DNA of 64,000 nucleotides from Sphingobacterium chuzhouense (GTDB taxonomy: Bacteria; Bacteroidota; Bacteroidia; Sphingobacteriales; Sphingobacteriaceae). Numbering within the stretch: position 1 is the stretch's first letter; the number at the start of each line of letters is the position of its first letter. A program made the position numbers and the translations under genes. The stretch covers positions 124,001 to 188,000 of the forward strand of contig NZ_JACNYL010000004.1 in NCBI RefSeq assembly GCF_014692525.1, written 5' to 3'. Of this stretch, positions 42,905 to 51,801 are shown piece by piece. Below the pieces are notes generated by a model. The model was not told where the DNA came from, made no database searches, and saw only the letters and a list, made by a program, of their open reading frames with translations.

Positions 42905-42972
42905 AATTTTGGACATTTCGATCATTTTCGGACATTTAATGCCATTTTAGTCATTTCCGGTCATTTTGGACA
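42905..42972. repeat. Degenerate tandem repeat resembling a multi-repeat transposon end
   Basis: Four units starting TTTT at 42907, 42925, 42945 and 42964 (spacing 18-20 nt) share TTTT-x-GGACATTT / CATTT-x-CGGTCA. Read on the minus strand it begins TGTCCAAAAT and repeats that theme, as IS21-family ends with multiple terminal repeats do. No istA/istB gene is present. Confidence 0.45.
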
Positions 42973-42995
42973 AAGAGATTTGAAGGATATTTTAT

Positions 42996-43027
42996 GTTTG
43001 TCCTGTTCGTTGATCTCGCGAGGAGTA
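42996..43027. repeat. Direct repeat copy A containing the palindrome CTCGCGAG
   Basis: GTTTGTCCTGTTCG then TTG, ATCTCGCGAGGAGTA. 30 of 32 bases match copy B at 43132-43163. It starts within a TATGTTTG element (42993-43000). Confidence 0.85.
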
Positions 43028-43128
43028 GACATCACTACGTAAGAACAAATTTGTCAGATAGAAATGTGCCACATTGTCCCATGTTGTCCCATATTGTGTC
43101 TTTATTTTTTTTCTTTCGATGCTGTCTT

Positions 43129-43136
43129 TACGTTTG
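43129..43136 (+). promoter_or_regulatory. Candidate -7 element for the HU-like gene
   Basis: TACGTTTG, a TAnnTTTG match overlapping the start of repeat copy B. A parallel TATGTTTG sits at the start of copy A (42993-43000), so two promoters with near-identical start regions may exist. Confidence 0.45.
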
Positions 43137-43163
43137 TCCTGTTCGATCATCTCGCGAGGAGTA
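43132..43163. repeat. Direct repeat copy B containing the palindrome CTCGCGAG
   Basis: Same 32-bp unit as copy A with two substitutions, 136 nt downstream. Both copies are followed by GTAAGAACAAA, directly in B and after an 11-nt insertion in A. Confidence 0.85.
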
Positions 43164-43266
43164 AGAACAAAAGAAAAGGTATCGGAAAGCAACGTTGGAA
43201 AGAGCTCGTCGATGTTGCTATAGGCCGATACCGATAAACATTTTTTAACTTTTAAACTTTAGTATT

Positions 43267-43650
43267 ATGGCAATTAAATTCAATGTACAGGAAATCGGCA
43301 ACCCGCAGGATGCCGCTGCCCCTAAAAAGTTTTATGCACGGCCGGTGAGTAGCGGTGAGATTACCTTAGAAGATCTGGCGTCTGATATCTCTCATGCATC
43401 TTCTGTTAACGAGGCGGATGTCATGGCGGTATTATACAGCTTGGTGCGGGAAATCCCGCGTAATATCTCCCGGGGTTATATTGTTCGTTTGGGCGGTCTG
43501 GGATCTTTTCGTTTAGGTACAAGCAGTATAGGCAGTGAAACAGCAGACGACGTAACTGCTGCAAATATTCACCGCAGAAGGGTGCTGTTCCAAAATGGCG
43601 GACGTATCAAAAAGGCGATAACCGATTTAACCTTCAAGAAAAGCGAATAG
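43267..43650 (+). CDS. HU-like DNA-binding protein (Bacteroidota HU-related type)
   Basis: 127 residues. The pattern ITLEDLASDISHASSVNEADVMAVLYSLVREIPRNISRGYIVRLGGLGSFRL matches the HU-related histone-like family of Bacteroidota (TIGR01201 type), longer at the N-terminus than classical HU. Basic C-terminal part (HRRRVLFQNGGRIKKAI). It should bend or coat DNA. Its promoter region carries duplicated repeats; an intrinsic terminator follows. Confidence 0.88.
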   Translation: MAIKFNVQEIGNPQDAAAPKKFYARPVSSGEITLEDLASDISHASSVNEADVMAVLYSLVREIPRNISRGYIVRLGGLGSFRLGTSSIGSETADDVTAANIHRRRVLFQNGGRIKKAITDLTFKKSE

Positions 43651-44080
43651 AGACCTTTTCATAACTTAATAGGTAGGCCGGCATCTTAGGGTGTCGGCTT
43701 TTTTTGTGTTCAAACTCCTCAAAATGACCACGGCTATTTAAAAAAGGAACGTTTGATTTTGTGAAAAGAAAGTTTGTTTTGGACGAACGACCGAGGTCAC
43801 TTACCAAAAACAAACCTTGAGTTAGAAAAGTTACCGAGGCCAGTTTTAGTAAACATTTTTTTGATCTTTAAAAGCTATTTATAGGGAAAAATTATTTACC
43901 GAAGATTAATTTTGTTTCTTGATTTTTATGAGAAAATATTGATTCTATTGGACTGAGTAGAAATATAACTAATGCCATAATTTGCTGGATTGCTGATGCT
44001 TATCATGCTACACAAGGAAAAAGTTGCGTTTTTTCTAAAAAAAGCGTTTCTTTAGCTTTTCTATAGCTAACAGAGATAAC
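43651..44080. other. Intergenic region between HU-like gene and GntR regulator
   Basis: 430 nt: the HU terminator at 43677-43706, a repeated ACCGAGGYCA motif (43790s and 43840s), a candidate -7 element TAATTTTG at 43907-43914, and otherwise AT-rich sequence without a protein-like frame. Confidence 0.55.
43677..43706 (+). terminator. Intrinsic terminator after the HU-like gene
   Basis: GCCGGCATC, loop TTAG, GGTGTCGGC (G-T wobbles), then TTTTTTTT. Confidence 0.85.
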
Positions 44081-45112
44081 ATGAGCGACATTGATTTTAT
44101 CAAAAGTATCCAGATCAGTGAGTTTTCATCTACGCCAAAGTATTTGCAATTGGCAGATGCGGTTATTGAAGGTGTGCGAAAGAATCAGTTAAAGCAGGGA
44201 GATATCCTCCCATCGATCAATGAAGTGAGTGTCTATTTTGATATTTCCCGAGATACAGTAGAAAAAGGTTACAGACATCTTAAAAGCTTAGATATTATTT
44301 CTTCCACACCTGGAAAAGGGTATTTCGTCGCGAAATCAGATGTTGTAAGCAAACAGAAGATTGCCCTATTTCTAAATAAACTCAGTGCACATAAGAAAAT
44401 TATTTACGATGCATTTGCACGTGAATTGGGAGAGGAAGCGTCATTGGATTTATTTGTATATAACAGTGATATCTCACATCTGCGCAGCCTGTTGCTGAAT
44501 TTGACGAAACAGTATGACCATTATGTGGTGTTTCCCCATTTCAAAGAGGGAAGCGATCAAGCCCCCGAGGTTCTAAAACTTATCCCGATGGATAAATTGA
44601 TGTTATTAGGCAAACTCATCGATGGGCTGGAAGGAAACTTTGATGCAGTCTACGAAAACTATGAAAAGGATATTTATGAAGCCTTGGAAAAAATGTTGTC
44701 TTCCCTTTCCCGATATCGGACATTGAAACTTGTTTTCCCCGACAATAGCGACTATCCAAAGGCTATTATCAAAGGCTTTTATAGATTTTGCCAGCAATAC
44801 GCATTTGATCATCTGCTTGTAGGCAATCTTTCCGCCGAGACATTAAAAAAGGGAGAGTGCTATATTATTCTAGCCGAAGACGATTTGGTAAACATGTTGG
44901 AAAAATCAATAGCAAAAGCTTATCAAATTGGGAAGGACATAGGCGTGATTTCCTATAATGAAACACCGCTGAAAAAGTTTATTCTCAACGGGATCGCTAC
45001 CATATCAACCGACTTCGAGCTGATGGGGAAATATGCAGCGCAAATTATCAAACAACAAAAAAAGGAACAGAAAGAGACCCCGTTCTATGTCAATATCCGG
45101 CCGTCGTTGTAA
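44081..45112 (+). CDS. GntR-family regulator with LacI-like sugar-sensor domain
   Basis: 343 residues. N-terminal winged helix (about 15-85: LADAVIEGVRKNQLKQGDILPSINEVSVYFDISRDTVEKGY) and a periplasmic-binding-protein-like effector domain (about 90-335, ends GVISYNETPLKKFILNGIATISTDFELMGKYAA). This GntR/LacI-type chimera is common next to sugar loci in Bacteroidota. Convergent with araR, so it may control the arabinose genes or the PUL; the ligand is unknown. Confidence 0.85.
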   Translation: MSDIDFIKSIQISEFSSTPKYLQLADAVIEGVRKNQLKQGDILPSINEVSVYFDISRDTVEKGYRHLKSLDIISSTPGKGYFVAKSDVVSKQKIALFLNKLSAHKKIIYDAFARELGEEASLDLFVYNSDISHLRSLLLNLTKQYDHYVVFPHFKEGSDQAPEVLKLIPMDKLMLLGKLIDGLEGNFDAVYENYEKDIYEALEKMLSSLSRYRTLKLVFPDNSDYPKAIIKGFYRFCQQYAFDHLLVGNLSAETLKKGECYIILAEDDLVNMLEKSIAKAYQIGKDIGVISYNETPLKKFILNGIATISTDFELMGKYAAQIIKQQKKEQKETPFYVNIRPSL

Positions 45113-45127
45113 ATCAGTGATCGGTGA

Positions 45128-45826
45128 TCACTCGATAGACCAACTAGGCAGGTAACGGAGGAACGACATGATCTTCTCCTTATATATATCCATATTTAAC
45201 CGATAATAAAAAGCACCTTTTTTTGAGTTCTCTTTATCTTTTTCGTTTAATTTGATGATGAGTCCCGAAGAAAGGAGTTTACGGCTAAAGTTCCGCTTAT
45301 CCAGATCGATATTGTATACACATTCGTATAAGGATGCAATCTGAGGGATAGTAAACTTTTCTGGCAATAGCTCGAATAGGATTGGGTACAACGCTGCTTT
45401 CGTACGTAGCATGTGCTTCGCAGCAGCAATCATATCTTCGTGATCAAAAATAAGCTTTGGGTGTTTATTTAACGGGAACCATTTTGCTTCATACTCCTCA
45501 CTGAGAATATGTTTGTATTGTTTTGTGTCTATCAGCGCAAAGTACGCAATACTGACGACCCGGCGCTTTTCACGGCCAGGTTCACCAAATATGCCACAGT
45601 TTTCCATGTAGACGTTTTCTAAACCGGTGAGTTTTTTGAGTACACGTGAAGCAGCCCTTTCCGGACTCTCGTCTTCCTGCACAAAGCCGCCCATCAAGCT
45701 CCATTTATTACGCTCTGGAGCAATCCCTCTTTTGACTAATAATATTTCTAATGACTCACCATTAAAGCCTAGGATAACACAATCTACAGCTAGTAATATT
45801 TTGGGTTCACCCTTGTAAAAATCCAT
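45128..45826 (-). CDS. araR: AraR-type Nudix-domain transcriptional regulator of L-arabinose use
   Basis: 232 residues. A Nudix fold (about 8-140) with a degenerate Nudix box: GGFVQEDESPERAASRVLKKLTGL lacks the catalytic Glu pair, so it should not hydrolyse nucleotides. A winged-helix DNA-binding part follows (about 150-225, FTIPQIASLYECVY, DKRNFSRKLLSSGLI). This architecture is that of AraR of Bacteroides thetaiotaomicron. It is divergent to araB and probably represses the operon until arabinose binds. Confidence 0.88.
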   Translation of the reverse strand: MDFYKGEPKILLAVDCVILGFNGESLEILLVKRGIAPERNKWSLMGGFVQEDESPERAASRVLKKLTGLENVYMENCGIFGEPGREKRRVVSIAYFALIDTKQYKHILSEEYEAKWFPLNKHPKLIFDHEDMIAAAKHMLRTKAALYPILFELLPEKFTIPQIASLYECVYNIDLDKRNFSRKLLSSGLIIKLNEKDKENSKKGAFYYRLNMDIYKEKIMSFLRYLPSWSIE

Positions 45827-45844
45827 TCTTTTGTTGTTACTTTT

Positions 45845-45919
45845 CTAAAGTCCCTTAACCTATATCAACTTTATTAACCCCTTTAACTTTATCAACCTCT
45901 TCAAACTTCTAAACCTACT
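45845..45919. repeat. Degenerate ~9-10-nt periodic repeat in the araR-araB intergenic region
   Basis: Units such as TTAACCTATA, TCAACTTTAT, TAACCCCT, TTAACTTTAT, CAACCTCT, TCAAACTTCT follow each other. AACTTTATTAACC (45867-45879) and AACTTTATCAACC (45885-45897) are 12/13 identical. Similar short motifs occur between araB and araD. Confidence 0.5.
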
Positions 45920-45956
45920 AAAAATAAAATAAAATTTTCACTTTTCTAAAAATAAG

Positions 45957-45969
45957 TGTTAATTTGACA
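45957..45969. promoter_or_regulatory. Candidate AraR operator
   Basis: TGTTAA-T-TTGACA is an imperfect palindrome directly upstream of the araB -7 element TAATTTTG (45971-45978), i.e. between the -33 and -7 positions, where a repressor would block the promoter. Confidence 0.5.
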
Positions 45970-45970
45970 T

Positions 45971-45978
45971 TAATTTTG
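45971..45978 (+). promoter_or_regulatory. Candidate -7 element of the araBDA operon
   Basis: TAATTTTG matches TAnnTTTG, 82 nt before the araB ATG. The -33 position is poor, fitting an operator-controlled promoter. Confidence 0.45.
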
Positions 45979-46060
45979 AAAGGGAAGTTCCTGCGTCCAT
46001 GGTAAAAAGATATGGAAGAAGGACGGAAAAAGGTGTTATAAACCAGTAAAGGTGTTCATA

Positions 46061-47731
46061 ATGGAAAAATCGTATGTGATTGGATTGGATTACGGTAGCG
46101 ACTCGGTTCGAGCTGTATTGGTAGATGCAAGTAATGGAAACGAAATTGCTTCTTCCGTGTTTTATTATCCAAGATGGAAAAAAGGAGAATTTTGTGATGC
46201 ATCGGCTAGCCGGTTTCGCCAACATCCATTAGATTATATAGAGGGGCTGGAAGCTACGGTAAAGGATTGTTTAAAAAAAGCAGAGGGAATCCTTTCTGCA
46301 AAACAAGTGAAAGCTATTTCGGTAGATACCACCGGGTCTACACCAGTAGCGGTAGATGAGCGTGGTGTTCCGTTGGCGTTGTTAGACGAATTTGCTGATA
46401 ATCCAAATGCTATGTTTGTATTGTGGAAAGACCATACAGCCGTACAGGAAGCGCAGCAAGTCAATGATCATGCTAAGGAATTTGATGTCAATTATTTGAA
46501 ATATGTGGGAGGGGTCTATTCTTCCGAATGGTTTTGGGCAAAATTACTTCATATTTTACGTGTAGATGAGTCGGTGAGAAAAGCGCTCTACACCTGGGTG
46601 GAGCATTGCGACTACATCCCTTTTCTACTTACTGGAGGAGCGCGTGCAGCAGACATCAAACGCAGTGTTTGTGCCGCGGGGCATAAATCGCTTTGGGCGG
46701 CCGAATTTGGCGGTTTACCACCCAATGCATTTTTTAGTGCATTAGATCCTTTATTAGATGGCATAACGGAACGTTTATTTACGGAAACATATACCTCTGA
46801 TCAATCTGCCGGCACATTATCAGAAGAATGGGCAAATCGATTGGGACTGACCACTGATGTTGTGGTGGGTGTTGGTGCATTTGATTGCCACATGGGAGCC
46901 GTGGGCGGAGAGATTGAACCTTATTACGTGAGTAAGGTGATTGGTACGTCGACCTGCGATGTGCTGGTTGCACCAAGAGAAGAAGTAACAGATACACTCG
47001 TAAAAGGTATTTGCGGACAGGTAGATGGTTCGGTTATCCCCGGTATGATTGGTATGGAAGCGGGTCAGTCGGCCTTTGGTGACGCCTATGCTTGGTTCAA
47101 ACAAGTACTGACGTGGCCAGTAAAAAATCTGTTGGCAGATAGTGGGATCTTGGGAGAGGACGACTTACGAAAAGTGATTGATTTTATTGATGACCAAATC
47201 ATTCCCGAGTTAGGAAGACGGGCAGAAACTTTACCTGTGACGACTACGTCTGAGCTTGCACTTGATTGGTTTAACGGTCGTCGCACGCCTGATGCCGACC
47301 AAACATTGAAAGCCGCAATAAAAGGTTTACACCTCGGTACAGATGCACCACGTATCTTCCGTGCAATTGTAGAAGCAACCTGTTTCGGCGCAAAAAATAT
47401 TGTCGACCGTTTTATAAACGAAGGTATCCCCGTTAAAGGAATTATCGGATTGGGCGGCGTGGCGAAAAAGTCTCCATACATTATGCAGACGATGGCCGAC
47501 GTAATCAATATGCCTATAAGGGTTCATAAGTCGGAACAAACTTGTGCTCTCGGAGCAGCGATGTTTGCGGCGGTGGCGGCAGGTATTTATAGTAAGGTAG
47601 AAGACGCAATGGAAGCCATGGGACAAGGTTTTGAACGCACTTACGAACCTCGTCCGGAAATGGTGGCCATTTATGCAGAGCGATATCAACAATATAAATC
47701 ACTAGGTGCTTTTGTAGAAGCGGAAGGTTAA
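46061..47731 (+). CDS. araB: Ribulokinase
   Basis: 556 residues from ATG 46061 (MEKSYVIGLDYGSDSVRAVLV); the start at 46052 adds three residues. FGGY kinase fold: phosphate-1 loop LDYGSDS, ISVDTTGSTP, GVGAFDCHMGAVGG with catalytic Asp, IGTSTCDVL, IIGLGGVAKKSP and ALGAAMFAAVAAG adenosine loop. It phosphorylates L-ribulose to L-ribulose 5-phosphate. First gene of the ara operon. Confidence 0.95.
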   Translation: MEKSYVIGLDYGSDSVRAVLVDASNGNEIASSVFYYPRWKKGEFCDASASRFRQHPLDYIEGLEATVKDCLKKAEGILSAKQVKAISVDTTGSTPVAVDERGVPLALLDEFADNPNAMFVLWKDHTAVQEAQQVNDHAKEFDVNYLKYVGGVYSSEWFWAKLLHILRVDESVRKALYTWVEHCDYIPFLLTGGARAADIKRSVCAAGHKSLWAAEFGGLPPNAFFSALDPLLDGITERLFTETYTSDQSAGTLSEEWANRLGLTTDVVVGVGAFDCHMGAVGGEIEPYYVSKVIGTSTCDVLVAPREEVTDTLVKGICGQVDGSVIPGMIGMEAGQSAFGDAYAWFKQVLTWPVKNLLADSGILGEDDLRKVIDFIDDQIIPELGRRAETLPVTTTSELALDWFNGRRTPDADQTLKAAIKGLHLGTDAPRIFRAIVEATCFGAKNIVDRFINEGIPVKGIIGLGGVAKKSPYIMQTMADVINMPIRVHKSEQTCALGAAMFAAVAAGIYSKVEDAMEAMGQGFERTYEPRPEMVAIYAERYQQYKSLGAFVEAEG

Positions 47732-47764
47732 TTAACCTTATCAACAATATATCAACAATAATAA

Positions 47765-48460
47765 ATGTATACAGCAATAAAAGAAGAGGCATACGAATGC
47801 AACATGCAGCTGCCTAAATTAGGATTAGTACTGTTTACCTTCGGAAATGTAAGTGTGGCGGATCGTGGAAAAGGCGTTTTTGCTATTAAACCGAGCGGTA
47901 TTCCCTACGAAGAGCTTACACCACATCAAATGGTCATTGTAGATTTTGAGGGAAATATAGTAGAGGGGAATTTGCGTCCTTCTTCAGACACAAAGACGCA
48001 TGCCGTACTTTATAAGCATTGGGAAGGTATCGGTGGAATTACCCATACACATTCGACATATGGCACTGCATGGGCACAGAGTCAACGGGATATTCCTATT
48101 TTCGGAACAACCCATGCCGATCACCTGACGGTTGATATACCATGTGCCCCGCCGATGAGTGACGAAATGATTGTTGGGAACTATGAATACGAAACAGGTT
48201 TCCAGATTATTAACCACTTTGAAGCACAACAGTTAGATTATAAAGAAGTGGAAATGGTACTGGTCGGAAATCACGCTCCTTTTGCATGGGGGAAGACAGG
48301 TATCAAATCCGTCTATAATAGTGCGGTATTGGAAACGGTAGCACAAATGGCGTATTTAACAGAACAGATCAATCCGAAAGCGCCTCGGCTTAAGGATGCA
48401 TTGATCAAAAAGCATTATGACCGCAAACATGGTACGGACGCGTACTATGGACAGGAGTAA
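47765..48460 (+). CDS. araD: L-ribulose-5-phosphate 4-epimerase
   Basis: 231 residues. Class II aldolase fold with FGNVSVADRGKGVFAIKPSG, phosphate site PSSDTKTHAVLY, zinc His in THTHSTYGTAWAQ and catalytic Asp/zinc region FGTTHADHLT, then CAPPMSDEM. Converts L-ribulose 5-phosphate to D-xylulose 5-phosphate. 33 nt after araB. Confidence 0.95.
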   Translation: MYTAIKEEAYECNMQLPKLGLVLFTFGNVSVADRGKGVFAIKPSGIPYEELTPHQMVIVDFEGNIVEGNLRPSSDTKTHAVLYKHWEGIGGITHTHSTYGTAWAQSQRDIPIFGTTHADHLTVDIPCAPPMSDEMIVGNYEYETGFQIINHFEAQQLDYKEVEMVLVGNHAPFAWGKTGIKSVYNSAVLETVAQMAYLTEQINPKAPRLKDALIKKHYDRKHGTDAYYGQE

Positions 48461-48491
48461 AAAAGGTTAATAGGGTTAAAAAAACAAAACA

Positions 48492-49994
48492 ATGAATATC
48501 GCATTAAACAAACTACAAGTCTGGTTCCTGACAGGAAGCCAAGATTTATATGGAGAAGAAACACTACGGGAGGTAGCTGTGCATGCCGCAGAAATTGCGG
48601 ACTATCTTTCGGCTCACGAAAACATACCGGTTGAGGTCATCTACAAACCGATTGTAAAAAACAGCGACGAGATTTATAATACGATTGTGGAGGCTAATGC
48701 CACCCGCGAATGTATCGGATTGATAACATGGATGCATACGTTCTCTCCAGCTAAAATGTGGATAAGAGGGCTAAAAGCTTTACAGAAACCGTTACTGCAC
48801 CTGCATACGCAATACAATAGAGATATTCCATGGGAAACAATGGATATGGATTTCATGAACCTTAATCAAAGTGCACATGGCGATCGGGAATTTGGACATA
48901 TTGTAACGCGATTAAATATCGGACGTAAGGTCGTGACCGGCCATTGGCAGGATGAGGAAGTAATCGACAGAATTAATGTATGGGTGCGGGCTGCTGCTGC
49001 GTGGCATGATTGGCAAGGGGCAAAGTTTGCCCGTTTTGGCGATAATATGCGAAATGTAGCGGTTACAGACGGTGACAAAGTAGAAGCTGAAACGAAATTT
49101 GGTTTTTCGGTAAATACTTATGCTATCGGTGATTTGGTGGCAGTGATTAATGAAACAAGCAAAGAGGAACTGCAAGCCTTGTTAAAAGAGTATGAAGAAA
49201 CGTATGAACTTGCACCAAACGTAGTGGAGGGAGGAGAACATCGCCAAAGCTTGATCGAGGCTGCTAAAATAGAGATCGGACTTCGCAAATTTTTGGAGGC
49301 AGGAAATTTCAAAGGATTTACAGATACGTTCGAAGATTTGCATGGTATGGTGCAACTACCGGGATTACCTGTCCAACGTTTGATGGCAAAAGGATATGGA
49401 TTTGCAGGAGAAGGAGATTGGAAAACGCCAGCTTTGGTTCGTGCTTGTAAAGTAATGGGTGCGGGACTACCGGGCACAACCGCTTTTATGGAAGATTATA
49501 CCTACCATTTCGATCCGGACAATGCAATGGTGCTGGGATCGCACATGTTGGAAGTAGATGCGGCGTTGGCAGCCCATCAACCGCGGATAGAAGTGCATCC
49601 GTTGGGTATTGGAGGAAAAGCTGATCCGGCACGTTTAGTATTTAACGGTATAAGCGGCCCCGCGTTAAACGCTTCGTTGGTAGATATGGGAACGCGCTTC
49701 CGCTTGATCGTCAATAAAGTGGAAGGGGTGCCGGTGGTGGAGAAGCTTCCGAAATTACCTGTGGCGCGCGTGTTATGGAGACCGCTACCGGATATGAAAA
49801 CAGGATGTAGTGCCTGGATTTATGCCGGAGGGGCGCACCACACGGCATATAGTCTAAGCTTGACGCCAGAATATTTGGAGGATTTTGCACGCATAGCTGG
49901 GTTGGAATATGTTGCTATTGATGAAAATACAACATTGACAGGTTTGGAGAACCAACTCAAGTGGAATGAACTATATTACCTGCTAAAAAAATAA
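48492..49994 (+). CDS. araA: L-arabinose isomerase
   Basis: 500 residues, standard length. [49 protein letters not shown], metal Glu/His in EDYTYHFDP and [11 protein letters not shown], and GGAHHTAYS. Converts L-arabinose to L-ribulose. 31 nt after araD; a terminator follows. Confidence 0.96.
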   Translation: MNIALNKLQVWFLTGSQDLYGEETLREVAVHAAEIADYLSAHENIPVEVIYKPIVKNSDEIYNTIVEANATRECIGLITWMHTFSPAKMWIRGLKALQKPLLHLHTQYNRDIPWETMDMDFMNLNQSAHGDREFGHIVTRLNIGRKVVTGHWQDEEVIDRINVWVRAAAAWHDWQGAKFARFGDNMRNVAVTDGDKVEAETKFGFSVNTYAIGDLVAVINETSKEELQALLKEYEETYELAPNVVEGGEHRQSLIEAAKIEIGLRKFLEAGNFKGFTDTFEDLHGMVQLPGLPVQRLMAKGYGFAGEGDWKTPALVRACKVMGAGLPGTTAFMEDYTYHFDPDNAMVLGSHMLEVDAALAAHQPRIEVHPLGIGGKADPARLVFNGISGPALNASLVDMGTRFRLIVNKVEGVPVVEKLPKLPVARVLWRPLPDMKTGCSAWIYAGGAHHTAYSLSLTPEYLEDFARIAGLEYVAIDENTTLTGLENQLKWNELYYLLKK

Positions 49995-50002
49995 CCTAAC
50001 CG

Positions 50003-50044
50003 AGGCTTTCCAACACATGATAATGTAACGGAAAGCCTTTTTTA
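50003..50044 (+). terminator. Terminator between araA and the symporter gene
   Basis: AGGCTTTCC and GGAAAGCCT form a 9-bp stem with an 18-nt loop, followed by TTTTTT. It lies 20 nt before the symporter ATG and probably lowers, not abolishes, read-through. Confidence 0.75.
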
Positions 50045-50063
50045 TCTATAAGCTGTATAACAC

Positions 50064-51764
50064 ATGGAAAAATTTGCAACCGTAGACTACATTATCTTTG
50101 TAATCTACTTTTTTGTTGTAGCCGGTTACGGCTACTGGATCTACCGTAAGAAAACGGCGGCGCAAAACACAAGTAAGGATTATTTTCTTGCAGAAGGTTC
50201 GTTGACTTGGTGGGCTATCGGAGCGTCGTTGATTGCTTCCAATATCTCGGCAGAGCAATTTATCGGAATGAGCGGAAACGGTTTTGAAGTAGGTATAGCC
50301 GTGGCAGCCTACGAGATTATTGCTGCGGTTGCGCTTATTATCGTTGCGGTATGGTTTATTCCCGTGTATCTGAAGAATAAAATCTTTACGATGCCGCAGT
50401 TCTTGAACAATCGCTACAATGAGACAACGAGTCTCATTATGGCCGTATTTTGGCTGTTTTTGTATGTCTTTGTAAACTTAACCTCTATTCTTTATTTAGG
50501 GGCAATTGCGATATCCAGTATGGCCGGTGGTGGGGATACGTTTCATTTAATTGTGGTAGCACTTGCGGTATTTGCGATTATTATCACGTTGGGCGGAATG
50601 CGTGTCATTGGTTTTACCGATGTTATTCAGGTGGTCGTGTTGATTATCGGTGGTGTAGCTACTACATACGTAGCTTTAACATTGGTCAGCGAACACTTTG
50701 GCCTAGGCCAAAATGTGTTAGCGGGATTCAATAAGTTGATGACGGATGCACCTGAGCATTTCAATATGATTGTGGAGAAACCGGGACCAGGTGCCTCACA
50801 GGAAGAAATTAATAAATACTTAATGTTGCCTGGTATCGGAATGTATCTTGCAGGGATATGGATTGTAAACTTGAACTACTGGGGCTGTAATCAATATATT
50901 ACTCAGCGAGCGTTGGGAGCAGACTTAAAGACGGCTCGCACGGGTATTCTTTTTGCTGGTTTCCTGAAGCTATTTATGCCGATTATCGTGATGCTTCCAG
51001 GTATCGCAGCTTATGTGCTATATAAGAATGGTGCCTTGCAAGAAGAGATGGCTCCGGGCGGCGTATTCCATGCAGATAATGCATATTCCGCTATTCTGGG
51101 TTATCTACCTAATGGTATGAAGGGGTTAGCATTGGCCGCATTAACCGCCGCTATTGTAGCGGGTCTTGCAGGGAAAGCAAACAGTATTGCAACCATATTT
51201 ACCTTGGATATTTATAAAAAATATCTGAACAAGGATGCTAGCGAAGGCAAAATGGTGTGGATTGGCAAATTGACGATTATTGCATCTATTGTGGTGGCTG
51301 TGCTATTTACATGGGATGATACATTAGGCATTGGTGGCGCAGGAGGGTTTACATTTATCCAAAAGTATACAGGTTTTATTAGTCCCGGTGTTTTTGCAAT
51401 GTTCCTATTAGGTATGTTTTGGAAGCGAACCACAGGAGCCGCGGCTATAGTCGGTCTTATTGCCGGATTTGTGCTTTCCGTATTTTTTAACGAATTTGCA
51501 ACAAAGGTATTTGGGCCTGAAACGTGGATATATACCGCTTATTTAAATAAAAATGGGGTATATGAAATCCCATTCCAGATCTGTATGGGACTGGCCTTTG
51601 CTTTCACCATGTTATTGATGATTGGCGTGAGTTTATTTGGACCGAAGGTTAGTCCGAAAGCTTTCCAATTAGATCGCGGAATGTTTAAGGTAGAACCATC
51701 TATTTTGGTCTTAATTGTGATCACTTTGCTGCTTGTAACAGCAGTTTATGTGAGGTTCTGGTAG
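50064..51764 (+). CDS. Sodium:sugar symporter (SSS family), probable arabinose importer
   Basis: 566 residues with about 14 transmembrane segments. SSS signatures: DYFLAEGSLTWWAIGASLIASNISAEQFIGMSG near residue 45 and GLALAALTAAIVAGLAGKANSIATIFTLDIYKKY near 355, the latter holding sodium-site residues. Position after araA and before an aldose epimerase indicates arabinose (or a related pentose/hexose) uptake across the inner membrane; the substrate is inferred. Confidence 0.9.
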   Translation: MEKFATVDYIIFVIYFFVVAGYGYWIYRKKTAAQNTSKDYFLAEGSLTWWAIGASLIASNISAEQFIGMSGNGFEVGIAVAAYEIIAAVALIIVAVWFIPVYLKNKIFTMPQFLNNRYNETTSLIMAVFWLFLYVFVNLTSILYLGAIAISSMAGGGDTFHLIVVALAVFAIIITLGGMRVIGFTDVIQVVVLIIGGVATTYVALTLVSEHFGLGQNVLAGFNKLMTDAPEHFNMIVEKPGPGASQEEINKYLMLPGIGMYLAGIWIVNLNYWGCNQYITQRALGADLKTARTGILFAGFLKLFMPIIVMLPGIAAYVLYKNGALQEEMAPGGVFHADNAYSAILGYLPNGMKGLALAALTAAIVAGLAGKANSIATIFTLDIYKKYLNKDASEGKMVWIGKLTIIASIVVAVLFTWDDTLGIGGAGGFTFIQKYTGFISPGVFAMFLLGMFWKRTTGAAAIVGLIAGFVLSVFFNEFATKVFGPETWIYTAYLNKNGVYEIPFQICMGLAFAFTMLLMIGVSLFGPKVSPKAFQLDRGMFKVEPSILVLIVITLLLVTAVYVRFW

Positions 51765-51801
51765 AAGAAGATAAACACAACAACTATAAACGATAAAGAA
51801 A

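Larger units (their letters stand above)
42683..43266. other. 584-nt intergenic region with two repeat systems upstream of the HU-like gene
   Basis: Contains a weak hairpin after the lipoprotein gene (ATGGTGTT / AACGCCAT near 42701-42721), a degenerate 18-20-bp tandem repeat at 42905-42972, and a 32-bp direct repeat at 42996-43027 and 43132-43163 with TAnnTTTG elements at its left edge. A minus-strand frame across 42992-43192 spans both copies of the 32-bp repeat and is not convincing as a gene. Confidence 0.6.

Noticed and set aside
42992-43192. 66-codon minus-strand frame across the repeats upstream of the HU-like gene
   Set aside because: It spans both copies of a direct repeat and candidate promoters; residue pattern is not protein-like.
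45116-45132. AGTGATC-GGT-GATCACT hairpin between GntR gene and araR as a terminator
   Set aside because: Short stem without T-run on either strand; kept only as a possible weak 3' hairpin.
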